9,757 bases of DNA from Hyphomicrobiales bacterium. GTDB taxonomy: Bacteria; Pseudomonadota; Alphaproteobacteria; Rhizobiales; CAYWUX01. Where the stretch lies: assembly GCA_028279265.1 (NCBI GenBank), contig JANQOC010000275.1, positions 1-9,757 of the forward strand. Reading direction: 5' to 3'. Position 1 is the first letter of the stretch. The number at the start of each line of letters is the position of its first letter. Positions 1 to 6,948 of this stretch are shown here, one piece after another. The notes under the pieces were generated by a model. The model had not been told where the DNA came from and made no database searches. It was given only the letters and a program-made list of their open reading frames with translations. The translations under genes and the position numbers were made by a program.

Positions 1-408
1 TTTCAAGGGCCACAGCAATATATTTCTCCGGAGTGGTATCCAAGTAAGAAACAGCATGGCAAGGTTGTTCCCACATGGAACTACATTGTCGTGCATGTGA
101 CCGGTCGAGTTACCGTGAAAAAGGATGTCGATTGGTTGCAAGCGCACCTTGAATCATTGACGGCTCACCAAGAATCAGAGCGCCAAAATCCCTGGAAAGT
201 CAGTGATGCACCGGAAGATTTTACGCGTCGGCAAATGCGGGGAATTGTCGGAATCGAGATGACGATTGAGACGATGATCGGGAAGTGGAAACTCAGTCAA
301 AACAGAACCGCGGAAGACCGGGCCGGGGTGGTGGCCGGGTTGCAGGGAGAGGCCAATGAGGATGCCAGGATCATGGCCGGACTTATTCCGCGAGACGGGG
401 ACGACTGA
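1..408 (+). CDS. PaiB-like FMN-binding negative transcriptional regulator, 5' end cut off by the window
   Basis: The reading frame is open from base 1 to the TGA at 406-408, giving the last 135 residues of a protein whose start lies outside the window. Family features visible are YISPEWY near the beginning, VPTWNY about ten residues later, and a C-terminal KLSQNR after a tryptophan. These are hallmarks of the PaiB/FMN-binding split-barrel family (about 205-215 residues), so roughly the last two thirds is present. PaiB was named as a repressor of sporulation and protease genes in Bacillus; in proteobacteria the role is mostly unknown, and the fold binds FMN. The GTG at 91 is in frame but lies inside the conserved barrel, so it is not a real start. 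The gene converges on the uspA-like gene, with 173 bases between their stops. Family assignment is firm; physiological role is not. Confidence 0.85.
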   Translation, partial: FQGPQQYISPEWYPSKKQHGKVVPTWNYIVVHVTGRVTVKKDVDWLQAHLESLTAHQESERQNPWKVSDAPEDFTRRQMRGIVGIEMTIETMIGKWKLSQNRTAEDRAGVVAGLQGEANEDARIMAGLIPRDGDD

Positions 409-507
409 GCGGGGACTGGCACAAAGCAATCCCATAAATCAAGTTTCCAAACTCTCTATCCCAGGTGCGGGTGGATTGAAGATTTTGCCTATCGACGGAG
501 GGGAGGG

Positions 508-560
508 CTGCGCGCGGTTATTCTCACTCTCTACCCGAAGGAGGGGATTGCCGCACGCAG
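508..560. repeat. Inverted repeat between convergent paiB-like and uspA-like genes
   Basis: CTGCGCGCGG at 508-517 pairs with CCGCACGCAG at 551-560 over ten positions with one mismatch; the loop is 33 bases. On the plus strand the right arm is followed by TCTTTCG, a poor T-tract. It could help terminate transcription from either convergent gene, but the long loop makes this weak. The rest of the 173-base gap shows nothing I recognise. Confidence 0.3.
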
Positions 561-581
561 TCTTTCGTAAGTTACCTTGCC

Positions 582-1019
582 CTACTTGTATACGAGGACC
601 GGGATTTCCGAGTGAGTCAGGGTTTTCGTCGTTTCACTGCCGATGAGCAGTCCCTCAAGTCCCCGACGACCATGGGAGGCCATGCAAATCAAATCGCAGC
701 CATTTTCCTTGGCGATTTCGAGAATGCCCTGATAGGCATGGTTGTGATAGATGTGCCGGGTCGTGACCTTGACATCCGCAGCCTTGGCCTTCTCGGAGAT
801 TAAATCCAGAAGTTTCTGGGCTTCCTTGTTCTGCGTCTCGACATACTCGGCTTCCGGGAAGACAGACACGATTTCCCCGACAGCGATAGCGCTCCAAGGT
901 ACGGAACAATTCAGGGCCGTTACCTCGGCACCAAGGGTCTTGGCGAGTGCAATGCCATTATCAACCGCTTTGTCGGACTGTTTTGTCCCGTCCGTCGGAA
1001 TGAGAATGTGCGAGAACAT
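582..1019 (-). CDS. UspA-family universal stress protein
   Basis: Predicted 145-residue single-domain universal stress protein, the usual family length. It begins MFSHILIPTDGT, the first beta strand with the nucleotide-contacting Asp10. It ends with ASHG (114-117), nine residues, then GS (127-128), which is the family ATP-binding signature G-x2-G-x9-G(S/T) with the first Gly replaced by Ala. The last strand is IPVLVYK. The start is the ATG at 1017-1019 because a perfect AGGAGG lies just upstream; the frame stays open to 1205, but that extension has no family similarity. Such cytosolic proteins support survival in stationary phase, oxygen limitation and other stress. Upstream is a perfect FNR/FixK-type box and a well-placed -10 element (separate entries), so low-oxygen induction is likely. 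The family is clear; the exact client or ligand is unknown. Confidence 0.93.
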   Translation of the reverse strand: MFSHILIPTDGTKQSDKAVDNGIALAKTLGAEVTALNCSVPWSAIAVGEIVSVFPEAEYVETQNKEAQKLLDLISEKAKAADVKVTTRHIYHNHAYQGILEIAKENGCDLICMASHGRRGLEGLLIGSETTKTLTHSEIPVLVYK

Positions 1020-1053
1020 ATAAACCTCCTTTGGTTCAACTCGGGATATGACT

Positions 1054-1102
1054 TGAATTGACAATATGCCGCGGCCCGCCGGAGAGCTTTGATCCAAGTC
1101 AA
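1054..1102 (-). promoter_or_regulatory. FNR/FixK-type box and class II promoter of the uspA-like gene
   Basis: TTGATCCAAGTCAA at 1089-1102 fits the TTGAY-N4-RTCAA consensus of FNR, FixK and DNR regulators perfectly. On the minus strand a TATTGT -10 hexamer lies at 1061-1066, which predicts a start at about 1054. The box centre (1095.5) is then exactly 41.5 bp upstream, the class II activator position, where no -35 element is needed. The predicted leader is about 35 nt and carries the AGGAGG of the uspA-like gene. Which family member binds cannot be told from the site. Confidence 0.75.
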
Positions 1103-1547
1103 TTACATAACAATTACATATGAGGAAATTTTTTAGTGTTTTGGGGAAGCATTTTGGGAAGCCCGCGGGCCGTAGATCGTGAGTCTCCCGTGAACAGGTA
1201 AACAAACGAAAGGCTGACCGAACCGGTCCGTCCGCTGCCGGAGTTGCCGTCGCGTAAACCGGGATAGAGACGGTTGAAAGAACCAGACGAGTGACCGGGA
1301 TCTCTTGAATTACAAACGCGGCAAATCTCTATCGCGTTTTTCAACCTTTCGCGATTTGGAAAATGGCAGGTTTTTCAAAAATACAAATAAGGGGAGCAGT
1401 TTATTAATCTAAAAAATGATCCCGCCGCCAAACTTATCCCCGTTCCCTGATCCAGAGCTAGGGTGGTCCCCAATTTTGAAAAGAACGATATTCAGAAAAA
1501 GATAAATCTCTTTTCAAGTCGGACGAAGACGGGATCAGGAGTTTGTC
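1103..1547. other. Gene-free region upstream of the DnaA-like gene
   Basis: No credible coding frame; short frames here lack family features. Three items stand out. AAACGCG (1314-1320) and CGCGTTT (1333-1339) form a short hairpin running into TTTTT at 1337-1341, a weak plus-strand terminator candidate. TTTTGGGGAAGC and ATTTTGGGAAGC form a near-perfect tandem around 1139-1162. An 8-bp inverted repeat lies at 1476-1517, just before the DnaA-like gene (own entry). Confidence 0.4.
1476..1517. repeat. Inverted repeat TTGAAAAG / CTTTTCAA, possible operator or promoter region
   Basis: TTGAAAAG (1476-1483) and CTTTTCAA (1510-1517) are perfect 8-bp inverted arms separated by 26 bases, ending about 30 bp before the ATG of the DnaA-like gene. 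The left arm contains TTGAAA, a fair -35, with AGATAA about 18 bp on as a poor -10. It may be the gene's promoter with an overlapping operator, or a hairpin in the leader. Autoregulation by the encoded DNA-binding protein is possible but unsupported. Confidence 0.35.
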
Positions 1548-1949
1548 ATGACGCATCAGACCAATTCAATCAGCCTTACAGAGAAGTGTTATCAGAACTC
1601 ACCGGAAAAACCTCCATGTCAGGCCATTGAGCAGTATCAGGAATCCAACAGGATTGTCGTTGAGTCCGCCGTAACACGGATATTCAATATTCGTCAGAGT
1701 GAATTCCGCTCGCCCAGTCGCGGTCCAGCGCCGGTGGCTTTCGCCCGACAAATCGCGATGTATCTGACCCATGTCTGCTATGGGCTCAATTTCACCGTTG
1801 TGGGGCGATTGTTTCACCGGGATCGAACCACTGTGGCCCATGCCTGCGAAGTTGTCGAAGATATGCGCGACGATCCCGATTTTGACTATCTGCTCAGCAC
1901 CCTTGAGACCACAATCTGTTCCATGTTCGGGGTCGATAACCAGCGTTAG
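1548..1949 (+). CDS. Stand-alone DnaA domain IV-like helix-turn-helix protein
   Basis: Predicted 133-residue protein with no AAA+ ATPase domain. Residues 1-35 look unstructured. Residues 36-125 resemble the C-terminal DNA-binding domain of DnaA: a helix with ARQIAMYLTH (66-75), then VVGRLFHRDRTTVAHAC (84-100), which matches the DnaA signature [IV]G-x2-F-x2-RDHTTV with Arg in place of the usual His. Full DnaA is about 450-500 residues, so this is a short homologue and not the initiator. The start at ATG 1548 has AGGAG about nine bases upstream. It is followed after 29 bases by the DUF6456 gene on the same strand, which suggests an operon. Such pairs are familiar in Alphaproteobacteria. A role as a transcription regulator, or as a competitor for DnaA boxes, is inference. 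Confidence 0.85.
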   Translation: MTHQTNSISLTEKCYQNSPEKPPCQAIEQYQESNRIVVESAVTRIFNIRQSEFRSPSRGPAPVAFARQIAMYLTHVCYGLNFTVVGRLFHRDRTTVAHACEVVEDMRDDPDFDYLLSTLETTICSMFGVDNQR

Positions 1950-1978
1950 TTTCATATCTTTCGCAAGGGAGTTGGGCA

Positions 1979-2872
1979 ATGAATAACAGACTTAGTAATT
2001 CCGTGCCGTCCGAGCTGGCAAGGAAAGCTCTGAAAATTCTCGGCAAGATGCAGGGCCGGCACCTAGTCTTGCACCGCCGCGACGATGGAGCGACATGTGA
2101 AGCGGTCGACCAGGGGGCGCAATTTGCCGTTTTTTCCCTCACAACCGGTAAAATGAAGCCCCGGTCCCAGGTTACCGGGGGTACGCTAACAGAGCTTCTG
2201 CACCAGGACTGGATTGAAAAATCCAAGTCCGGATTTCGATTGACCGCGGCGGGCGCCGCCTGGTTGCGGCGTATGAAAGCCCTTGAAGACGGGTATCGCG
2301 CCCAGCACCAGTGCCGCATCGAATCCCAGATCCGGCATACCGACGGTTCCCACCAGTCCGTGTCAGTGGACGCCAAGGAGAGTCCGCTACACTGGCTGCG
2401 CCAGAGAAAGAACCGCGATGGTCAGTTCCTGATCAATGAACCGCAGTTCCTGGCCGGGGAAAGACTGCGCCATGATTTCGAACGTAGCCAGTGGACGCCA
2501 CGGGTGACACAGGGCTGGAGCCGGGAATATACCGCAAAACGGCGGACAAACGAGGTATCGAATGTGCTGGCGGATATCTGCGATTCAGCATTGACAGCAC
2601 GAGAACGGGTGCATCGTGCCCTTGAGGCCGTAGGACCGGAATTGTCCGCTGTCCTCATCGATGTGTGCTGTCATCTGAACGGCATTGAAGAAGCGGAAAG
2701 GCTAAATAACTGGCCCAGGCGTTCGGGTAAAATCCTGCTACAACTGGCCCTGACGCGGCTGGCGCGACATTACGGACTCATGACGACCGAGGATGTTCTG
2801 GAGCCGGTGACCCGGCGCATACGGCACTGGGGCGACGACAATTATCGTCCGACAATCGATAACTGGGTGTAA
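1979..2872 (+). CDS. DUF6456 domain protein, probable DNA-binding regulator
   Basis: Predicted 297-residue cytosolic protein. The N-terminal part (about 10-100) has a winged-helix look, with GGTLTELLHQDWIEK followed by a wing-like strand and LTAAGAAWLRR. Residues about 134-267 carry the alphaproteobacterial DUF6456 pattern: SPLHWLRQRKNRDG, then FLAGERLRHDFERS, then a region rich in Arg and Lys, then ELSAVLIDVCCHLNGIEEAE and a C-terminal helix ending LARHYGL. The start at ATG 1979 is supported by GGGAG about seven bases upstream. It lies 29 bases behind the DnaA-like gene, so the two are probably co-transcribed and may act together. The gene converges on sufE with only 49 bases between stops. 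The domain family is recognised; its molecular function is not known to me. Confidence 0.85.
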   Translation: MNNRLSNSVPSELARKALKILGKMQGRHLVLHRRDDGATCEAVDQGAQFAVFSLTTGKMKPRSQVTGGTLTELLHQDWIEKSKSGFRLTAAGAAWLRRMKALEDGYRAQHQCRIESQIRHTDGSHQSVSVDAKESPLHWLRQRKNRDGQFLINEPQFLAGERLRHDFERSQWTPRVTQGWSREYTAKRRTNEVSNVLADICDSALTARERVHRALEAVGPELSAVLIDVCCHLNGIEEAERLNNWPRRSGKILLQLALTRLARHYGLMTTEDVLEPVTRRIRHWGDDNYRPTIDNWV

Positions 2873-2921
2873 TGGCTGGCCGTTATTGGGCAACCGGTGC
2901 TGCGATGGTGCTAAGTCAGGC

Positions 2922-3353
2922 TCAGGCGTGATCCGGGCTCAGGGCCATCTCCGCATCGCGGCGGATACGGGCTACCATGGATGCCAGGCCATTAGAGCGC
3001 TGGGCCGTCAGATGGTCCTGCAGGTTCATTTTCGAAAAGATCTCCTGCGGCTCGGATTCAAGTATTTCCCGCGCCGGCCGACCGGAATACATGGCGATAA
3101 GAATGGCAATCAGTCCCTTGACGATCATCGCGTCACTGTCGCCCCGGAATGACAGGCGTGGTCCGGCATCGGAATCGTCTTCAATGTGGGACAGGAGCCA
3201 GACCTGGCTGACACAGCCCTGAACCTTTGTCTCACCGTTGCGGTCCCCCTCGTCAAGGGGAGCGAGGCTGCGACCGAGTTCAATCACATAACGATAACGG
3301 TCTTCCCAGTCGTCGAGATACTCGAAATCTGACAGAATGTCTTCAATTGTCAT
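2922..3353 (-). CDS. sufE: SufE family cysteine desulfuration protein
   Basis: Predicted 143-residue SufE, close to the usual 138-145. SufE takes the persulfide sulfur from the cysteine desulfurase SufS and passes it to the SufBCD scaffold for Fe-S cluster assembly in the cytosol. The acceptor cysteine is Cys47 within KVQGCVSQVWL. Other family features are the YVIELGR helix near the N-terminus and the GLIAILIAMYSGRPAREIL segment. The ATG at 3351-3353 has AAGGA about ten bases upstream. The gene stands alone, away from any suf operon visible here, which is common in Alphaproteobacteria. FNR-type regulators use Fe-S clusters, so a Fe-S assembly gene near FNR-type boxes fits the physiology, but no box precedes sufE itself and I infer no direct link. 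Confidence 0.93.
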   Translation of the reverse strand: MTIEDILSDFEYLDDWEDRYRYVIELGRSLAPLDEGDRNGETKVQGCVSQVWLLSHIEDDSDAGPRLSFRGDSDAMIVKGLIAILIAMYSGRPAREILESEPQEIFSKMNLQDHLTAQRSNGLASMVARIRRDAEMALSPDHA

Positions 3354-3827
3354 ACCGAGCGTCCTTCAGCTCTACAGAATTGTCACCAACACTCTATATA
3401 TTTGGCAAGAACTAGAGAGGGGTCAATAATGGCTTGCAAGTCTGAGAATATATCAACTAAGGGATAAGGAAAAGATGGGTTAGAGGAGCACGTTAATCAG
3501 GAACTTCTATACCCGACCAGGCCCTTTCGGGAAACCCTTCTCTCCGGGCTTAGCGATGAACAATTCCGTTTTCCGAATGCTTTAAACAAAGGAAAAGGGC
3601 CCAATTCCAACCCGAATGCCGCTTTCAAAATTCGAACCGCGTGCTGCACATTTGCAATAGATCTGAGTTAACGCTTTCAAAATTTCAGCATTTCCTTTTG
3701 CTTAATCTGGGTAAGTTTGACTCCGGTTCATATCATGTATATCGCTCCTTGTTGCTCAGAACACAGGCGTACAGCGGGCCATGCCAGCGGTTTATTCATT
3801 GCCAAAAAGACAATTGAAGAAGAACAT
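3354..3827. other. Gene-free region between divergent sufE and the acetyltransferase
   Basis: This 474-base stretch should hold the sufE promoter (minus strand) and the acetyltransferase promoter (plus strand). An AT-rich TATATA lies at about 3395-3400, with TTGACC on the minus strand at 3421-3426 at unfavourable spacing. On the plus strand TTGACT at 3717-3722 is followed by TATATC at 3738-3743, a possible promoter with a short spacer. The 12-bp sequence GCTTTCAAAATT occurs twice, at 3621-3632 and 3673-3684. No convincing gene or terminator is seen. Confidence 0.4.
3621..3684 (+). repeat. 12-bp direct repeat upstream of the acetyltransferase
   Basis: GCTTTCAAAATT is present at 3621-3632 and again at 3673-3684, with start points 52 bp apart, which is close to five helical turns. 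This could be a pair of sites for a regulator or a chance repeat in AT-rich DNA. Confidence 0.4.
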
Positions 3828-4355
3828 ATGACAGAAAAAACAGATATCCGCGAGAGTACACCGGACGATGTCACCGGGATTGAACAGCTCTACCCGGAGG
3901 CTTTCCCGGATGAGGATCTTTTGCCTGTGGTCAGAGAACTGCTGGCGGAGGGTTCGACCATTCTGTCCTTTGTCGGAACCGCGGAGGGGGCAATCGTGGG
4001 ACATGTGATTTTCACCACGTGTACTGTCTCAGGCAGTCCAGAAAATGTTTCTCTTCTGGGGCCCCTTGGCGTGATACCGGATCGGCAAAAGCAGGGCATC
4101 GGCAGCGCCTTGGTCAGGAAGGGTCTGGAGCGTCTTAAGCAGGAAGGCACAAGTGTCGTTTTCGTTCTCGGTGATCCCGCTTATTACGGGCGTTTCGGTT
4201 TTGCCACCGAAGACGGCGTCCAGCCGCCCTATCCCCTGCCGGAGGAATGGTACGGAGCCTGGCAGTCCCTCAGCCTCAGCGGTGATGCGATGAAACTTCA
4301 AGGTACGCTTGCGGTTCCAAAACCCTGGCGGCAGCGGGCCTTATGGGTTGCGTGA
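3828..4355 (+). CDS. GNAT family N-acetyltransferase, YhbS-like
   Basis: Predicted 175-residue acetyltransferase that would transfer acetyl from acetyl-CoA to an amine, substrate unknown. The N-terminus IRESTPDDVTGIEQLYPEAF is a typical GNAT alpha1 region. Motif A is LGPLGVIPDRQKQGIGSAL (79-95 or so), containing the pyrophosphate-binding Q/R-x2-G-x-G as R86QKQGIG. It is followed by VFVLGDPAYYGRFGFA (111-126), the strand and loop typical of the YhbS/COG3153 group. The start is taken as ATG 3828, just before the conserved region; the frame is open back to 3717, but that extension is not family-like. The Shine-Dalgarno is weak (GAAGAAGA). The gene stands alone and converges on the LD-carboxypeptidase gene. 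Family is secure; substrate is not predictable here. Confidence 0.88.
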   Translation: MTEKTDIRESTPDDVTGIEQLYPEAFPDEDLLPVVRELLAEGSTILSFVGTAEGAIVGHVIFTTCTVSGSPENVSLLGPLGVIPDRQKQGIGSALVRKGLERLKQEGTSVVFVLGDPAYYGRFGFATEDGVQPPYPLPEEWYGAWQSLSLSGDAMKLQGTLAVPKPWRQRALWVA

Positions 4356-4390
4356 GATCCGGGTGAGAGCCTGGGGTTGATTATCTTTCG

Positions 4391-4440
4391 AGCCCGGAGC
4401 CCAGCTGCGTCATGGAGTTGGCAAATTCCAGGCTCCGGCT
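4391..4440. repeat. Imperfect hairpin between two convergent genes
   Basis: AGCCCGGAGCC at 4391-4401 pairs with GGCTCCGGCT at 4431-4440, with one bulged C and a 29-base loop. It sits between the ends of the acetyltransferase and the LD-carboxypeptidase, where a shared terminator would be expected. Neither side has a T-tract, so it is not a canonical intrinsic terminator. Short GGCTC-type imperfect repeats follow to about 4463. Confidence 0.35.
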
Positions 4441-4523
4441 AAGCTCAGGCTCAGGCTCTGGCCAAGTCCAAGATTAGGCTCAATACAGGTTCTAACTCTG
4501 TGCGGAGATTGGCCAAATTTTCA

Positions 4524-5498
4524 TTACGTCCATGAGAGCATCCCGGTATCCGTGCGTACCGTCGCCGGCGCCACGGTCAATGAACCGGTTTCCGTGTCAA
4601 TCCGGGCCATTGTTCCCAGGGGGACACCCTGGGCATTGCGCCCGTGACCAATGGGCAGCCCACCCAGGACCGGCACATTGAGAGCCGACAAATGCTGGTG
4701 CAGCACGTCGATCACTGTCCAGGAACCGCTCGGAGGGCAATCCGTAAACTGGCCGACGGCGACACCTTGAATTCCCTCGAAATGGCCGCCCTTTCTGAGC
4801 ATCGTCAATTGCCGGTCAATCTGGCCGAGATACATGTTTGCAGCCTCCAGCAAAAGGATGCAGCCTTTGAGATCAGGAAGTATCCATCCGGCGGCTGTAG
4901 CCAACATTTCCAGATTGCCGCCCATCAGGAGACCCTGGGCACGACCGCTGCTTGTCAGTCGGGACGTTTCCTCTTCATGCCGGGATTGCAGGACGAGATC
5001 TTCGTCGCTCATCAGCATCCGACATATAGACGCGGCACTTTCAGAACTGATGAGGCCGAATTCATCGTTGAGGAGCGCGCCGTGAATACCTGGCAATTGA
5101 CTGTGTTTCCAAAAACTCAGATGCAGAATCGTGATGTCGCTGAACCCGACAATAAACTTCGGGTCGCGTTCGAGGGCTTCAAAGTCGAGCCGGTCGGCAA
5201 TGCGATAGGATCCCTTACCGCCGCGCGTTGCGAAAATCGCCCGCACGGAAGGATCGCGCAGGGCGGTATTGAAATCGGCGAGCCGTTGTTCATCCGTTCC
5301 GGCGAGATAGGCGGTCTTCTCAAATGCGTGTTCACCGAAATCGACGGCTAATCCCCAGCTCTCAAGCACGCCAACGCGCTTGAAAACGCCAGCTTTGTCC
5401 GGAGAGCTTGCCGGTGACAGGAAGCGGACCTTGTCCCCGGGCATCAGTTTCGCCGGCCGGACGAGATCTCGCAAATTGGGATGGGCCTCAATAGTCAT
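4524..5498 (-). CDS. LD-carboxypeptidase, peptidase family S66 (LdcA/MccF type)
   Basis: Predicted 324-residue serine peptidase of family S66. Members either release the terminal D-alanine from murein tetrapeptides in the cytosol during peptidoglycan recycling (LdcA) or cleave microcin C (MccF). The N-terminal half has MPGDKVRFLSPASSP and the TRGGKGSYRIADRLD segment. The catalytic residues are visible: Ser120 in VGFSDIT, Glu218 in LLLEAAN and His285 in GLPIGHG, close to the known S115/E217/H285 of Pseudomonas LdcA. GQIDRQLTML is also characteristic. The start at ATG 5496-5498 gives about 17 residues before the usual family start and has a weak ribosome site (AGG close to the ATG), so translation could begin slightly downstream. 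The hydrolase gene lies 172 bases upstream on the same strand, and a separate promoter is visible. I favour the recycling role because no microcin genes are nearby. Confidence 0.9.
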   Translation of the reverse strand: MTIEAHPNLRDLVRPAKLMPGDKVRFLSPASSPDKAGVFKRVGVLESWGLAVDFGEHAFEKTAYLAGTDEQRLADFNTALRDPSVRAIFATRGGKGSYRIADRLDFEALERDPKFIVGFSDITILHLSFWKHSQLPGIHGALLNDEFGLISSESAASICRMLMSDEDLVLQSRHEEETSRLTSSGRAQGLLMGGNLEMLATAAGWILPDLKGCILLLEAANMYLGQIDRQLTMLRKGGHFEGIQGVAVGQFTDCPPSGSWTVIDVLHQHLSALNVPVLGGLPIGHGRNAQGVPLGTMARIDTETGSLTVAPATVRTDTGMLSWT

Positions 5499-5511
5499 GA
5501 CCTATTTCTAG

Positions 5512-5548
5512 GCCCGCAATCATGTCCAGGCAAGGGTCATGTAGTCAA
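5512..5548 (-). promoter_or_regulatory. Probable sigma70-type promoter of the LD-carboxypeptidase
   Basis: On the minus strand TTGACT (5543-5548, five of six matches to the -35 consensus) is separated by 18 bp from CATGAT (5519-5524, four of six matches to the -10). The predicted start near 5512 leaves a leader of about 14 nt before the ATG, consistent with the weak ribosome-binding site. Confidence 0.45.
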
Positions 5549-5670
5549 TCCGTACACGCCCTGTCTGGAAATGGGAATCGGAGCAGTTTGTCTATGGAAA
5601 TTCTGCCGAAACGAAAATCAGCGATGATCCTGATCGGGTGCTGGTCGTTGTCCACGTTGGCTGCGCCCGT

Positions 5671-6933
5671 TCACCGCACCCCTTCGCTGGCCTTCCGCAG
5701 GTTCATGGGGAAACGGCGATTGCCCTTTTGCCAAACGCCGTGCAGGGTTTTGTGCCGGCCATTGGCGAAGTGAACGACAGCACCGCTTTTCAGATGGATG
5801 GCAAACCCGTTTTCCGAAACGACGCCAATAGTCAGGTCCCGCCAGCGTTTCCTGTTCTCCGTCCGCTTTGCCCGAAACTCCACATGCAAAATGCCGGGGT
5901 GGAGCGAATCTCCGATGCGCAGCTCAACACCGCGCCCGCTCCGATAGTGTCCCTTCCAAGTGCCCTTGTAGCGGCGCGAATCCCCCGGCGTGTAAACCCG
6001 GCCGACATGCCGGAGACGCGGATCCCCCGGATCGGCAAGTGCGATGATTTCTTCAGTCGTCCAGCCCTTTGCACAGGCGGCGGCGGCCGACTTACCGATA
6101 TTAGAAAGACTGTGCCGGCCGCGGCCGGAGGCCTGGGCTTCGACGAGCCAGGCTTTGTGCCCCAGTTTTTTTATTTCCCGGTAATAGCTGGACTGGGTGA
6201 AGAACGGCACATTGCGATCGTCGGGGTCGCCGATAATGAACGTGCGCCGATTGTCGTCGATGGGAATACGCGCGACATATTTGATGGGATCCCAGGAATC
6301 GCTATAGCCGGTCGTATCGGCGGTCAAGTCGCGGTGTTCCCAGCGTTCCTGAAGGGACAGAGCACCTGACGCGGATATGGCGCAAAGAATATCTTTTCTG
6401 AGAGTCAGCATGGCCGCGGTCAAGTGTCCGCCGCCGGACTGTCCGCCGACAACAAACTCGCTGATCCGGTATTTCCTTTTCAACGCCTCCAGGGCCGCAT
6501 CGACCAGCCTTATCTCCCGCGGACGCCGACGTTCCGTATGCCGGCCGCTGGACCCGAGAATGCCTGGACGCGACAGGCGAATAAAAGGAACGTCGAACAC
6601 GTTATGAAAGTGCCGGGCATGGGTCAGCAGAATTTCAGGGCTGGAAATAGCCCGTGTCTGGGCGCTGCGCGCGGCTCCGTAATGATCGCCATCGAACCAG
6701 ACGATCGCCCGTCGGGTGTCGCTGTCGTTCAGTCCGGCCGCGAAATAGCGGATACAGTCTCCCCGGTCATCGACCACGACCCAGACGCTGGAGTCCTTCC
6801 AGATACAATCCGTTTTTTGCATCGTACTGCCACGCAGGATGCCATTACCGGTAAATGTGTCCTCATAGGCGTGCAGCCGTTCGGCAGCGGAGAACGCCAG
6901 GATGGCGAGGATGATCAGCACAGCGGGACGCAA
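5671..6933 (-). CDS. Secreted alpha/beta-hydrolase (S9-like) with an unidentified C-terminal domain
   Basis: Predicted 420 residues with an N-terminal signal peptide: Arg near the start, hydrophobic VLIILAILAFSAA, and a likely cleavage after LHA. The alpha/beta-hydrolase core shows VWFDGDHYG, the nucleophile elbow GGQSGGGH (Ser166), GDPDDRNVPF (Asp239) and GRGRHSL (His274). The order and spacing fit a Ser-Asp-His triad as in prolyl-oligopeptidase-like enzymes. Residues from about 320 onward form a separate basic, strand-rich region (YKGTWKGHYRSG, later HGVWQKGNRRFP) that I cannot assign. The start is TTG at 6931-6933 with GAGGT five bases upstream; an in-frame TTG at 6946-6948 with a poorer GGAAG would add five residues. 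Substrate is unknown; peptide or ester cleavage in the periplasm or outside is inferred. A probable promoter lies near 7065-7077. Confidence 0.82.
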   Translation of the reverse strand: MRPAVLIILAILAFSAAERLHAYEDTFTGNGILRGSTMQKTDCIWKDSSVWVVVDDRGDCIRYFAAGLNDSDTRRAIVWFDGDHYGAARSAQTRAISSPEILLTHARHFHNVFDVPFIRLSRPGILGSSGRHTERRRPREIRLVDAALEALKRKYRISEFVVGGQSGGGHLTAAMLTLRKDILCAISASGALSLQERWEHRDLTADTTGYSDSWDPIKYVARIPIDDNRRTFIIGDPDDRNVPFFTQSSYYREIKKLGHKAWLVEAQASGRGRHSLSNIGKSAAAACAKGWTTEEIIALADPGDPRLRHVGRVYTPGDSRRYKGTWKGHYRSGRGVELRIGDSLHPGILHVEFRAKRTENRKRWRDLTIGVVSENGFAIHLKSGAVVHFANGRHKTLHGVWQKGNRRFPMNLRKASEGVR

Positions 6934-6948
6934 TTTTACCTCGTTCAA

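Noticed and set aside
1114..1344. 76-codon minus-strand frame between the uspA-like and DnaA-like genes
   Set aside because: No ribosome-binding site, low-complexity Ser/Gly/Arg composition and no recognisable domain. It also runs over the uspA-side regulatory region.
1817..1829. CCGGGATCGAACC, which resembles the complement of a tRNA T-arm and acceptor end
   Set aside because: It lies inside the DnaA signature of the DnaA-like gene and no matching tRNA arms surround it on either strand.
3717..3730. TTGACTCCGGTTCA as a fourth FNR/FixK box before the acetyltransferase
   Set aside because: The second half-site is GTTCA and not RTCAA; only one half matches. TTGACT is better read as a possible -35.
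4430..4463. Run of GGCTC-like units as a repeat array or CRISPR
   Set aside because: Units are 5-6 bases, imperfect and without spacers; it looks like local simple-sequence drift.
4644..5351. 235-codon open frame on the plus strand
   Set aside because: It is entirely antisense to the LD-carboxypeptidase, which has all its catalytic residues; the frame has no family features.
5625..5655. Small minus-strand hairpin ATCAG/CTGAT followed by a T-rich stretch after the hydrolase gene
   Set aside because: The stem is only five AT-rich pairs, too weak to call a terminator.
5638..6369. 243-codon open frame on the plus strand
   Set aside because: It is antisense to the secreted hydrolase gene, which shows a full catalytic triad; it is a by-product of GC-rich codon use.
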